Assembly (NCBI RefSeq): GCF_039526245.1
Contig: NZ_BAAAIV010000005.1
Location: forward strand, 186,001 to 250,000
From: Arthrobacter_H rhombi
GTDB taxonomy: Bacteria; Actinomycetota; Actinomycetes; Actinomycetales; Micrococcaceae
Direction: 5' to 3'
Length of the DNA stretch: 64,000 nucleotides
Shown: piece by piece, positions 26,785 to 35,279 of the stretch
How the letters are laid out: every line of letters starts with the position of its first letter
Numbering within the stretch: position 1 is the first letter of the stretch
The notes under the pieces: model-generated
What the model saw: only the letters and a program-made list of their open reading frames with translations
Database searches by the model: none
Told to the model about the DNA's origin: nothing
Position numbers and translations under genes: made by a program

Positions 26785-29490
26785 CTACAAAGACTCGATG
26801 AAGGTGGCGGTCCGGGCGCTATTGTTCTGGTCCAAATGAGCAAAAGTGCTAAGTGCGCGATTGCGGAAGGGGAATAGGAAGTCCTCTGAGCCATGCGCCA
26901 GCGTACGTTCAACCAAACTAACGGCTTCGGACAACTCTGCGGCCACTGGCCCAAATCCGTGCTGGTCGTAATCGAAATACCCTCTTCGGTAATTGTGTTT
27001 TCCGCTGAAGATCTCTTCGCTATCGAACTGAAAATAGACTACTGGTATCCCCAGGAGTGCAGAGTCAAAGGCTACTGACGAATAGTCAGTAACGAATATA
27101 CGAGCCTTCGCCAGAGTCGCTTGGAAACCATCTTCCTTCGTGTCCAAGATGCGTACGTGTGAAGGTAGAGAGAGCGCGTTGAGGTACTTGGACAATGAAG
27201 GGTGCGGTAAAAACCCTATTTCGAGATTGTGGTGTTCGGCAGCTTCTCGCAGTCCGGCGGACGAAAGGAAATCTAACCAGTTTTGGCCAAAAGTGGATTG
27301 TTGGAAAAAGTCAGTGGCGCTTTGGGTGCCCGTTGCGTTTGCGAATCCATTCACGAGTTCTTGTCGCCACGTTGGCATGACAAGGATCAAGTTTCCGTCG
27401 CTTGGTTCGCTGTTTCTGAGTTTCAAAAGCGCATCAAATCGAGGAAAACCGGTGAGGCCGACTTGACGTTTCCGTAGGGTGTATGGCGATTCGGTACCAA
27501 CAATTGAATTGTATTCATCATGTGTTGCGCAGATCATGCCGTCCATGCGCTTCGGATTCAACCATCGGGACAGGTCGTCCTTCGTTACGCCATGCTGAAG
27601 GAAAATGAACTTCGATCCCGAGTAGTCAAATCTGTTTCGGGGGATGGGGAACATGACGTCAGCGACCGCGTCGGAGGATATTCTGTATCGGCAGTTGAGA
27701 ATCAGTAGTACAGACTCGTCCGAGCCGTACGCGACAAGCCTGAACCCCTCGGCTGACAACCGGTCCCAGTCAGCACTTGAGCGGCGCAGCAAGAAGAAGG
27801 CCTTTATATCTGGACGGTTACGTAGAAGGTGACGATACAGATGCTCTCCGTTGTCGTCGGCGTTGTCGGGCCGATCCATTACAACCCAAGCTCCCCCATA
27901 TTTTCCTCTGGCTGCTGGTGAACTTGCCTGTTTCTTGAGCTCATCAGCGTGGTCAAGCTCGCGCTCCGCATTGCGGCGGTGATTGGCTTTGGCCAACAAA
28001 CGCTCGCCTGCATCAACAACAACCTTTGTTGAAGGCTTGGATAGAGCGAGAGCTTCTACCTCGACGCGCGTTAGGATCCGTTTTGCTCGCTGTCTTCGTT
28101 CGGCAAGTTGCGAGTTTAGGTTTCGAAGGCGCAACCGTAGTGGCGATTTAGCCGTATCGTCGTTTGAAGTGGCGGCTGGGGCAAGTACGTGTCCGCCGAA
28201 TACTGGTCTCGGTGGCGTAGGATTTGCAGATCTTTCGATGTTTGCCTTCTGGCCATCAACATACACTCGCACGTGTCCGGGCTCGGACACGCTGAAACTG
28301 CGCTCAGTCATCATGCGTTCACCAAAGAAGACATGATTTGTATAATTGTCCGTTGAGGGTAGAGAGGCTACTCCGTTGACATAGATTTCGACTTGGGGCG
28401 GAATGCCACTGTAAAGAATGGTGTATTGGTTTCCGCCGACTTTGGAGTCGACGCCCCATTGGAAGATGCGACTAGTTCCAGAAAAAGTTGATTTGAAGTA
28501 GGACAGGAGCATTTCCCGCATTGACCACCAAATAGGATTGATGGAGAGCTCGAGAATAGCTTCGACTTCGATATGCGCGAACACCTTTGACAATAGGGTG
28601 AGGAAGTCTTCCTTGAGCTGTCCAGAAATCCACGCGGTTCTGCTGTGTTGCTTGGACTCTTCCTTGAAGTACCAGGCCAAATCGTATAGGACCATGTTTT
28701 GAGCCCACCGGGGAACGTATCCCAGTGAATTCTTGACTTGCCTAAGCATGTCAAGATATCCCAATTCGAGTACGGTGCTGTAGCGCGCATTCGTTCCCCA
28801 GCTGGATTGAACGAGTGAAGACTGGTCGCTTCGTTTTCGATAGTAGTACCGCGCATCGGCAACGATGCCGATGATCGGGTTGTCAACGGTAGACAAGTAT
28901 CGGCCAAGTAAGTGCGCGTCTTCGAAAGTCGGTTCGATCAACGGGTTGTACGTCAGGTCGTGGGCGCTAAGAATGCTTCGACGGAGAAAAGCGGTCGCGC
29001 CGAGCTGAATATTTGTTGGCTCTTCGAGAAGTGACGTGATCCTTGAACCGTCTCGGAACCGAAAATCTAGAGGATGGCCGTTCGTGAGGCCGCCCGTCTC
29101 TCCGTTCAGGAGCACGACACGCGATACGAGCATGGTGCACTCACCTTGAGTGTCGCGTTCGATGAAGTCGGCAACGGCAGAGAAATAATCGCGGTCCAAG
29201 ATATCGTCGGGGTCGACAACAGTGACCCAAGTACCGGTGGCATGTTCGAGTGCAAGCTTCCTTGCGGAGGCGGCTCCTTCGTTAGCTTGGGTCAGGACTG
29301 TTGTATTTTTCTGCTTCTTTGCCCATTTTTGAGCAATTCTTAAGGTTGAATCCGTTGAACCGTCGTCAACGATGATCACCTGAATGTTGTCAATGCCAAA
29401 AGTCTGTCGCTCAAGAGAAGTCAGCGTCCCCTGTATGTACGACTCGACGTTGTACGCGGCCACAAGGACGCTGAAAAGTTCGTTTGGCAT
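26785..29490 (-). CDS. GT2 glycosyltransferase fused to TagF-like CDP-glycerol glycerophosphotransferase
   Basis: 901 residues. Residues 1-230 are a GT2 domain: SVLVAAYNVESYI, DDGSTDST near 42-49 and DPDD near 92-95. A linker with a small beta domain follows (about 350-420), then a basic helical segment. Residues about 540-900 are TagF-like: LQHGVTKDDL near 634, GFPRFDALL, PTWRQ near 706, LPHPSLSKY near 763 and TDYSSVAFDSALL near 803. A single chain able to add a sugar and a glycerol-phosphate suggests alternating synthesis of a sugar-glycerol-phosphate polymer (inference from related bifunctional polymerases). It lies 147 bases upstream of the Asp2-like/DUF6270 gene on the same strand, so they are probably co-transcribed. 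Confidence 0.85.
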   Translation of the reverse strand: MPNELFSVLVAAYNVESYIQGTLTSLERQTFGIDNIQVIIVDDGSTDSTLRIAQKWAKKQKNTTVLTQANEGAASARKLALEHATGTWVTVVDPDDILDRDYFSAVADFIERDTQGECTMLVSRVVLLNGETGGLTNGHPLDFRFRDGSRITSLLEEPTNIQLGATAFLRRSILSAHDLTYNPLIEPTFEDAHLLGRYLSTVDNPIIGIVADARYYYRKRSDQSSLVQSSWGTNARYSTVLELGYLDMLRQVKNSLGYVPRWAQNMVLYDLAWYFKEESKQHSRTAWISGQLKEDFLTLLSKVFAHIEVEAILELSINPIWWSMREMLLSYFKSTFSGTSRIFQWGVDSKVGGNQYTILYSGIPPQVEIYVNGVASLPSTDNYTNHVFFGERMMTERSFSVSEPGHVRVYVDGQKANIERSANPTPPRPVFGGHVLAPAATSNDDTAKSPLRLRLRNLNSQLAERRQRAKRILTRVEVEALALSKPSTKVVVDAGERLLAKANHRRNAERELDHADELKKQASSPAARGKYGGAWVVMDRPDNADDNGEHLYRHLLRNRPDIKAFFLLRRSSADWDRLSAEGFRLVAYGSDESVLLILNCRYRISSDAVADVMFPIPRNRFDYSGSKFIFLQHGVTKDDLSRWLNPKRMDGMICATHDEYNSIVGTESPYTLRKRQVGLTGFPRFDALLKLRNSEPSDGNLILVMPTWRQELVNGFANATGTQSATDFFQQSTFGQNWLDFLSSAGLREAAEHHNLEIGFLPHPSLSKYLNALSLPSHVRILDTKEDGFQATLAKARIFVTDYSSVAFDSALLGIPVVYFQFDSEEIFSGKHNYRRGYFDYDQHGFGPVAAELSEAVSLVERTLAHGSEDFLFPFRNRALSTFAHLDQNNSARTATFIESL

Positions 29491-29624
29491 GAGTCTTCCT
29501 GAGATGGCAATGGAGGCAGTTCACCACGCGCCGGTGTAAGGGGCCATAATGGGAACGAAAACACAATTATGCATGAACCCTTGTCAATGCGTGCAGTTGC
29601 GACTAGACGAAGGGGGAGCCTTTC

Positions 29625-31880
29625 TTGCGGCTTGCGCCATTACGAATGAGGTTACACAGTTTGAATCGGATAGATCATGAGTCGCCGCAAGTGGCAACCG
29701 CGCGAGCCCGAGAGGCATCGAGAGTTTACGGTCCGAGTTCAGCTCAAGCTACGGCCGAATTGATCACCGCTGCTGAAGCATTGGCGGCTTCGGGATATGT
29801 TGATGAGGCCATCTCGAGATTGCGAGTTCAACTTGAGCTTAGCCAGAATTCGGATCTTCAGTCCCTACGGCGAGTCGCCGCATCCTTGGATGCGTGTTTG
29901 GCTGCGTCGGCCAGATTTGAACACGAGAGTTACCTGCTGCGAGCTCTCACATCCGACGCTGAGCTGTCTGACGAAGAACTTAGCTCCTTGGACTGGGCCC
30001 GACGTGTGACCGGAGGGCTGGGAATTCTCAAGTTCTTGATAGGAAATTTCCAGGCGGGTGCGGAACCGTCCCATTCTTTCGCAGCTTTCGCAGTCATCTA
30101 CGGAACAGACTTAGGACACGGGGCATGGACCTACGGTCTTGCTCGGTCTTCGCTATACACCACAGACACCAGGCGCGACCCGTTGGGTGCTCGGAGACTT
30201 GAATATGCGATGGACCGCGCAAATCAACATCGTGACGACGTGACCGTCCAGGGCGGTTCAGTGCACGACGGGGACGGCTGGTTGCCGCGCTATCGTTGCG
30301 CGATAAATGAATATATGTCAGCGCCAGCGTTGGACTCATTAGATGCGCTAATCGAATCAGCGCTTGAAGTTTCAACTCTACTGGGAGGGCTACTATTTAA
30401 CAGAACTCTCGCCCAGGATCTCACGGGACTCCTCATGGCGTCGATAGAACTTATCCCGGAACGGTCAAGAGCTAGTGTGAGAGTGCTCTACCGGAGGGCC
30501 ATAGTCGGTTTATTGGACAGCGACGTCGCATATTCTGTCGTTGTTTCCCGCTGCCGCGAGCCCGAAGAGCATGGCGTCGTTGGTGATTCCGGAGCTCGCT
30601 TAGTGCCGACCGAGCAGTGGCCCTATGTGGTCGCCGCGCCAGTCAAACTACTAGATCTGCTTTCGCGTGAGTCTGCCATTAGTGCAGAAGCCGAAGACGA
30701 GGTGATGGGACACTCCACGCCAAAGGATCGCTATTCCGAATTGGCCGTCACGTCCGTGGCAGGTCGCGCTCGAAGGGCGAGTGGAACTGGGCACGCGAAT
30801 CCGATAATGGTGCTCCCTAATTTTGACGACCTGATTTCGGCGATCGAAGAGTACATGGATCAGGTGTCGATCGCATCCGATGACATTGTGAGGGGCGAGC
30901 TGAGCGCGGCGAGAGCCCGCTTGGAGGCGTTGGAAGACTGGGCGCAGTGGCGGGGCTGGGACTTCAACGAACAGGCGGTTCGACTCAGATGGATGCTGGC
31001 ATGGATAGCCTTCGCGGATGGTCGGCTAAGTGAGGCTGTGAAATATTTTGTTCGTGAGTTATACCCCTCGCGCCACGGCCTGACTGCCGTCGATAGTTCG
31101 GTTGCTATATTTCGCCTATCAGCGTTGGGCATTTTGGGGGTGGCAGCCCCACGGAGCTACACCCTCAGTGCGGATCGTTTGGAACTCTTGTCAGCACTCG
31201 CAGCAAGCTATTCCGAATCTAGCCTCGAGCACCTAGTGTCCACGATGACTCACGCAGTCGTCTTGAGCCAGCAGCGTCCGATCGATTCGATTCGATATTC
31301 AAGGCGCTTTACGGCCCTCCAGAGAAAGTTTGGGTTTGTAAACAAGAATGCACGTTTGAGAGTAGCTCTACTTGAGGCCGGCTGCCTTCACCGTTTGGGA
31401 AGGGATCGAGAATGCGGTTCGATATGTCGGCGAGAGCTTGACAGTGCGCCCGGTGGCTCGCCCGAATTGCAAGCGCAGACGTTGTGGTTGGAACTTGAAT
31501 CTCTGACGAACATGGGTAGCATTGCAGGCTTAGACGCAGCACTGACTGATTCTCGGCGAATTGTTGGAGACCCGATTCTGCAACAATCAACGTCGTTGGC
31601 TCTCCTCCTTGCGATGGGGCGTGGTCATCAGATAGCTGGTGATATTTCCGAATCACTAGAGGTCCGGATGGAAGTTCTTGAGCGTTTTCGGCACCTGCTT
31701 GGACGAAGAGACCTGGTCCACGTTTTGACGCTTTGCGCAATGCAAAGCGAGGAAGTTGGCGATCTTATCGCTGCATCTCGTTGGTGGGCAGAACTCAGCG
31801 ATTTGTCTGAGCGAAGTGCAAACTACTATCGGCAGCGCGTAATTTCAGGAACGGAACGACGTGACAGCACCGCAAGGTAA
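29625..31880 (+). CDS. Unknown 751-residue helical-repeat protein
   Basis: I do not recognise this protein. It is almost entirely predicted helical, with repeated Ala/Leu-rich pairs of about 34 residues (for example around 40-130 and 600-740) that look like degenerate TPR/HAT solenoids. No catalytic motif, signal peptide or membrane helix is visible, so it is probably cytoplasmic. The start is TTG 29625, six bases after an AGGGGGAG ribosome site. It is divergent from the GT2-TagF gene, with 134 bases between them, and is less GC-rich than the backbone. It could be a scaffold or a regulatory partner of the neighbouring polymer genes, but nothing shows this directly. Confidence 0.75.
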   Translation: MRLAPLRMRLHSLNRIDHESPQVATARAREASRVYGPSSAQATAELITAAEALAASGYVDEAISRLRVQLELSQNSDLQSLRRVAASLDACLAASARFEHESYLLRALTSDAELSDEELSSLDWARRVTGGLGILKFLIGNFQAGAEPSHSFAAFAVIYGTDLGHGAWTYGLARSSLYTTDTRRDPLGARRLEYAMDRANQHRDDVTVQGGSVHDGDGWLPRYRCAINEYMSAPALDSLDALIESALEVSTLLGGLLFNRTLAQDLTGLLMASIELIPERSRASVRVLYRRAIVGLLDSDVAYSVVVSRCREPEEHGVVGDSGARLVPTEQWPYVVAAPVKLLDLLSRESAISAEAEDEVMGHSTPKDRYSELAVTSVAGRARRASGTGHANPIMVLPNFDDLISAIEEYMDQVSIASDDIVRGELSAARARLEALEDWAQWRGWDFNEQAVRLRWMLAWIAFADGRLSEAVKYFVRELYPSRHGLTAVDSSVAIFRLSALGILGVAAPRSYTLSADRLELLSALAASYSESSLEHLVSTMTHAVVLSQQRPIDSIRYSRRFTALQRKFGFVNKNARLRVALLEAGCLHRLGRDRECGSICRRELDSAPGGSPELQAQTLWLELESLTNMGSIAGLDAALTDSRRIVGDPILQQSTSLALLLAMGRGHQIAGDISESLEVRMEVLERFRHLLGRRDLVHVLTLCAMQSEEVGDLIAASRWWAELSDLSERSANYYRQRVISGTERRDSTAR

Positions 31881-32107
31881 AAACGCCGGAGCAGCGGTCT
31901 GTACGCTCCGAAGCGGGCGACAGCGACGCCGACGGCTGTCTGGGTCTGTGCAATTCTAGGGCCTGTCAGTAGCGTCATTCCTGACGGCGTAACGCAAAAC
32001 ACTTAGGTCGCGAGACAGGAAAGCTTTGGACTTGCGCTGCTTCAGCGATGGCCACGTGGGGCGTGCTCCCTTCCGGTTGCTTCCTTAGTCTGTGAGAAAC
32101 TGTTGCC
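31881..32107. other. Spacer at the right border of the island, before ftsY
   Basis: 227 bases without a supported gene; composition rises to backbone level across it. It must carry the ftsY promoter, but I see no convincing hexamer pair and no terminator after the 751-residue gene. Confidence 0.4.
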
Positions 32108-33310
32108 GTGCCTACTGAAACCCTTCTGATCATTGCCATAGTCGTCGTCGTGGTCCTCGTCGTCGGTCTCGGAACCGCCTTCTTCCTCCGGGGGCGCAAG
32201 ACACCTCCGGGGACCTACACGACCACCCGCGATGCCAACGACCCGGCTCCCGGAGGCGGCGGAACCGATACGCTCGCGCGGCCGGGGGAGGCCCCGGCCC
32301 AGGACGCCGACGGCCGCGGATCGCTGGATACGGCTCCTGCTCCCGAGGACACGTTGGGGCGGGAGGATGTTGCCGTCGATGTACCGGCCCCCGTGCTCGG
32401 GCGCCTGGCCCGCCTGCGCGCTCGACTGGTCAAGTCCAACAATGCCCTCGGCAAGGGGCTGTTGGCCCTGCTCTCGCGGGACGACATCGACGGGGACGTC
32501 TGGGACGAGATCGAGGAAACGCTCCTGCTCGCGGACCTCGGCAGCGAACCGACGCAGGAACTGGTCGACGCCCTGCGCGAGCGCGTCAAGGTGGAAGGCC
32601 ATCGGGATCCGTCCCAGGTGCGCTCCATGTTGCGCACTGAACTCATCAAGCTCGTCGACCCGTCGATGGATCGTTCGATCGTCTCCGACCGGCAGCCGAC
32701 CGGGCCGTCGATCGTCATGGTCGTCGGAGTGAACGGCGTCGGCAAGACGACGACCATCGGAAAGATCGCCCGGGTCCTGGTTGCCGAGGACAAGGACGTG
32801 CTGCTCGGCGCCGCCGATACCTTCAGGGCCGCTGCAGCCGAACAACTGGCCACGTGGGGTGCCCGCGTCGGTGTGCCGACCGTCCGCTCCGACGTAGACG
32901 GTGCCGACCCTGCGTCGGTTGCCTACGAAGCCGTCAAGGCAGGCATCGACCAAGAGGTCGACGTCGTCATGATCGATACCGCGGGCCGTCTGCAGAACAA
33001 GGTCGGGCTCATGGACGAGCTTGGCAAGATCAAGCGCGTCGTCGAGAAGCAGGCAGCCGTCAACGAGGTCCTCCTGGTGCTGGACGCCACCACGGGACAG
33101 AACGGGCTGAACCAGGCCAAGGTCTTCTCCGAGGTCGTCAACGTCACCGGCATCGTGCTGACGAAGCTCGACGGCACCGCCAAGGGTGGCATCGTCGTGG
33201 CCATCCAGCGCCAGCTCGGAGTGCCGGTCAAGCTCGTCGGACTCGGCGAAGGGCCGGATGACCTGGCACCGTTCGACGCCGAGGAATTCGTCGACGCACT
33301 GCTCGACTGA
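32108..33310 (+). CDS. ftsY: Signal recognition particle receptor FtsY
   Basis: 400 residues. One N-terminal membrane helix (about 5-28) is followed by a Pro/Gly/Asp-rich linker, then the N and G domains of the SRP GTPase. G-domain motifs are GVNGVGKTT near 206, the TFRAAAAEQL insertion-box segment, DTAGRLQ near 289 and TKLDGTAKGG near 354. FtsY docks ribosome-SRP complexes at the membrane and delivers them to SecYEG; its partner Ffh is encoded at 37961. The start is GTG 32108. A single N-terminal anchor helix is normal in actinobacteria. A strong hairpin terminator follows at 33339. Confidence 0.97.
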   Translation: MPTETLLIIAIVVVVVLVVGLGTAFFLRGRKTPPGTYTTTRDANDPAPGGGGTDTLARPGEAPAQDADGRGSLDTAPAPEDTLGREDVAVDVPAPVLGRLARLRARLVKSNNALGKGLLALLSRDDIDGDVWDEIEETLLLADLGSEPTQELVDALRERVKVEGHRDPSQVRSMLRTELIKLVDPSMDRSIVSDRQPTGPSIVMVVGVNGVGKTTTIGKIARVLVAEDKDVLLGAADTFRAAAAEQLATWGARVGVPTVRSDVDGADPASVAYEAVKAGIDQEVDVVMIDTAGRLQNKVGLMDELGKIKRVVEKQAAVNEVLLVLDATTGQNGLNQAKVFSEVVNVTGIVLTKLDGTAKGGIVVAIQRQLGVPVKLVGLGEGPDDLAPFDAEEFVDALLD

Positions 33311-33338
33311 TCCCCAGGGCCCGGTGGGCCCCACCGAT

Positions 33339-33376
33339 TTCGGGCCCCGCACCACTGACGTGGTTCGGGGCCCGAA
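33339..33376 (+). terminator. Terminator hairpin after ftsY
   Basis: Inverted repeat of 17-base arms with one mismatch (33339-33355 and 33360-33376) and a four-base TGAC loop. The T-tract is poor, as is common in high-GC actinobacteria. Confidence 0.7.
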
Positions 33377-33465
33377 ACATGTCCGAAACGTGGTCGGAAC
33401 GAGCACCTTACCTGGTGGGGATTCTTGTTACTTCTCCGAAACGCCTGCGTGCCCCGGCGCGAAAC
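33374..33465 (+). promoter_or_regulatory. Repeated GlnR-type half-sites upstream of amtB-glnK
   Basis: The GlnR consensus is gTnAC-n6-GaAAC. GTTAC (33427-33431), six bases, then GAAAC (33438-33442) match it exactly. GTGCC (33449) and GAAAC (33461) continue with near-11-base periodicity. Upstream, GAAAC (33374), GAAAC (33385) and GGAAC (33396) also lie exactly 11 bases apart. GlnR activates amtB under nitrogen limitation in actinobacteria, so this is probably its operator. Confidence 0.6.
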
Positions 33466-33532
33466 ACTGGCACGGAATTCTTGAGGCATCGGCGGGACGG
33501 ACCCGCCGGAATCGCTTTCGGGAGGACCCGAG

Positions 33533-34840
33533 ATGGAATTATCTGCCGGCCAGGTCTGGATGATGGTCTGCGCAGCCCTGGTGCTGCTCATGACCCCTGG
33601 ACTCGCCTTCTTCTACGGCGGCATGACGCGCGCCAAGGCCGTTCTGAACATGATGATGATGAGTTTCGCCGCAGCAGGCGTCGTGGGAGTCGTCTGGGTG
33701 CTGTGGGGCTACTCGATGAGTGGTGGCGGCCACGGGATGGCCGGACTGGTCGCCGATCCGTTCACGGCCTTCGGCCTCGGGTCCCTGGTGGGGAGCGCGG
33801 ATCTGATCAGTGCCGCCTACGGCGCAACCTTTGCGATCATCACCGTCGCCTTGATCTCGGGCGCCGTCGCCGACCGGGCCAAATTCAGTGCCTGGCTGAC
33901 GTTCGCGCCGATCTGGGTCACCCTCGTCTATGTCCCGATCGCCTACTGGGTATGGGGCGGTGGGCTGCTGGGCCCCGACGGTGCCATCGGCTCCTGGGCC
34001 GGGGAGGCCATCGACTTCGCCGGCGGCACTGTGGTGCACATCAACGCCGGCGTGGCCGGCCTGATCCTCGCACTGATCATCGGCAAGCGACGCGGTTTCG
34101 GCAAGGACCCGAGCCAGCGTCCCCACAACATCCCGCTGGTCATGATCGGCGCGGCTCTGCTGTGGTTCGGCTGGTTCGGTTTCAATGGGGGAGCTGCAGG
34201 CAGCGCGGAGCAAGCGGGTCTGATTTGGATCAACACGCTGGCCGCTCCGGCCGCGTCGATGCTCGCCTGGATTGCCATTGAACGAATCCGGGATGGGCAC
34301 CCCACGTCGCTGGGAGCGGCGTCCGGCGTCGTCGCCGGGCTGGTGGCCATCACCCCTGCCTGCGCCAACGTCTCGCCGGTGGGAGCCATCGTGCTCGGAT
34401 GTGTCGCCGGGGTAGCCGCTGCCCTGGCCGTGGGTCTGAAGTACCGCTGGGGATATGACGACTCCCTGGATGTCGTCGGCGTGCACCTGGTGGCCGGTCT
34501 GGTCGGCACCCTGGCGTTGGGATTCCTGGCGTTGCCCGGCGAAGACACGGCGGGTGGTCTCTTCTACGGAGGCGGCTTCGCCCAGCTCGGCACCCAGACC
34601 GTCGCCGTGGTGGTCTGCGTGGGCTACACGGCGATCATGACCACGATCATCGGCCTGGCGATCCACAAGACCCTGGGACTGCGTGTCAGCGACGAGGCCG
34701 AGGAAACGGGAATCGATCTGGCCGAACATGCGGAGACCGGGTACGAATTCGGCGGCCTCGGCACCACTGGATCCTTTGTGCCGCACCCGGCGACCTCCAG
34801 CCACCTGCCGCAACACACCATTGAAGGGGCACAGTCATGA
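33533..34840 (+). CDS. amtB: Ammonium transporter
   Basis: 435 residues with eleven membrane helices of the Amt/Mep/Rh family. Seen features include FFYGGMTRAKAVLNMMMMSF, the FAGGTVVHINAGVAGL segment with the first pore histidine, WFGWFGFNGG, and HLVAGLVGTLALG with the second. It moves ammonium or ammonia across the plasma membrane and is shut by the PII protein encoded immediately downstream. The start is ATG 33533 after a GGAGG-like site. The stop overlaps the glnK ATG by four bases. GlnR-like boxes lie upstream, so expression should rise when nitrogen is scarce. Confidence 0.97.
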   Translation: MELSAGQVWMMVCAALVLLMTPGLAFFYGGMTRAKAVLNMMMMSFAAAGVVGVVWVLWGYSMSGGGHGMAGLVADPFTAFGLGSLVGSADLISAAYGATFAIITVALISGAVADRAKFSAWLTFAPIWVTLVYVPIAYWVWGGGLLGPDGAIGSWAGEAIDFAGGTVVHINAGVAGLILALIIGKRRGFGKDPSQRPHNIPLVMIGAALLWFGWFGFNGGAAGSAEQAGLIWINTLAAPAASMLAWIAIERIRDGHPTSLGAASGVVAGLVAITPACANVSPVGAIVLGCVAGVAAALAVGLKYRWGYDDSLDVVGVHLVAGLVGTLALGFLALPGEDTAGGLFYGGGFAQLGTQTVAVVVCVGYTAIMTTIIGLAIHKTLGLRVSDEAEETGIDLAEHAETGYEFGGLGTTGSFVPHPATSSHLPQHTIEGAQS

Positions 34841-35175
34841 AACTCATCACCGCGATCATCCGGCCTGAGAAGATGGGCACCATCCGTGAGGCACTGGAGA
34901 GCTATGGGGTGCGGGGCCTGACGGTCAGCCAGGCCAGCGGATACGGACGCCAACGAGGACACACCGAGGTCTACCGCGGTGCCGAGTACACCATCGACCT
35001 GCTGCCCAAGGTCAGGGTCGAGGTCCTGGTCGGTGATGAATGGGCCGACGACGTCGTGGACGTTCTCGTGGCCACGGCGAACACGGGCCGCGCTGGCGAC
35101 GGCAAGGTCTGGGTCACCGAGGTCCGCGAGGCAGTCCGGGTGCGCACCGGTGAGCGGGGCGACGCGGCGGTCTAA
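34837..35175 (+). CDS. glnK: Nitrogen regulatory PII protein
   Basis: 112 residues, the standard PII trimer subunit. KLITAIIRPEKM at the N-terminus and a T-loop GHTEVYRGAEYTIDLLPK keep the tyrosine (Y51 equivalent) that is uridylylated or adenylylated in other bacteria. Near the end TGRAGDGKVWV forms the B-loop that binds ATP or ADP. It senses 2-oxoglutarate and energy charge and blocks AmtB. It overlaps amtB by four bases (ATGA). In Streptomyces and Corynebacterium glnD follows in the operon; here a perfect terminator follows instead and glnD is absent. Confidence 0.97.
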   Translation: MKLITAIIRPEKMGTIREALESYGVRGLTVSQASGYGRQRGHTEVYRGAEYTIDLLPKVRVEVLVGDEWADDVVDVLVATANTGRAGDGKVWVTEVREAVRVRTGERGDAAV

Positions 35176-35195
35176 CTGCGGCACCGCCACCAGGA

Positions 35196-35231
35196 GGGCC
35201 ACCGGATCGGACCATCCCGATCCGGTGGCCC
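35196..35231 (+). terminator. Terminator hairpin after glnK
   Basis: Perfect 15-base inverted repeat (35196-35210 and 35217-35231) with a six-base loop, ending the amtB-glnK operon. Confidence 0.75.
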
Positions 35232-35279
35232 ATCTCACTGGATGTCACACCGCGGTGCGGGCATTGCTATCGTGTGCCG

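Larger units (their letters stand above)
24133..31880. other. AT-richer accessory island between smc and ftsY
   Basis: Hand counts of 60-base samples give about 45% GC at 26161-26220 and 48% at 27001-27060, against 67% at 46201-46260 and 78% at 51241-51300. The last gene of the block (29625-31880) is intermediate (58% at 29941-30000). The block carries three genes with no housekeeping role. No integrase, transposase, tRNA or direct-repeat boundary was found. Transfer by homologous recombination in the flanking smc and ftsY genes is a plausible route (inference). Confidence 0.65.

Noticed and set aside
29581..29609. Promoter TTGTCA-17-TAGACG before the 751-residue gene
   Set aside because: Its start would fall after the ribosome site of that gene, so it cannot drive it from the chosen TTG.
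24133..31880. Prophage or integrative element
   Set aside because: No integrase, phage gene, att repeat or tRNA was found at the borders; only composition suggests transfer.
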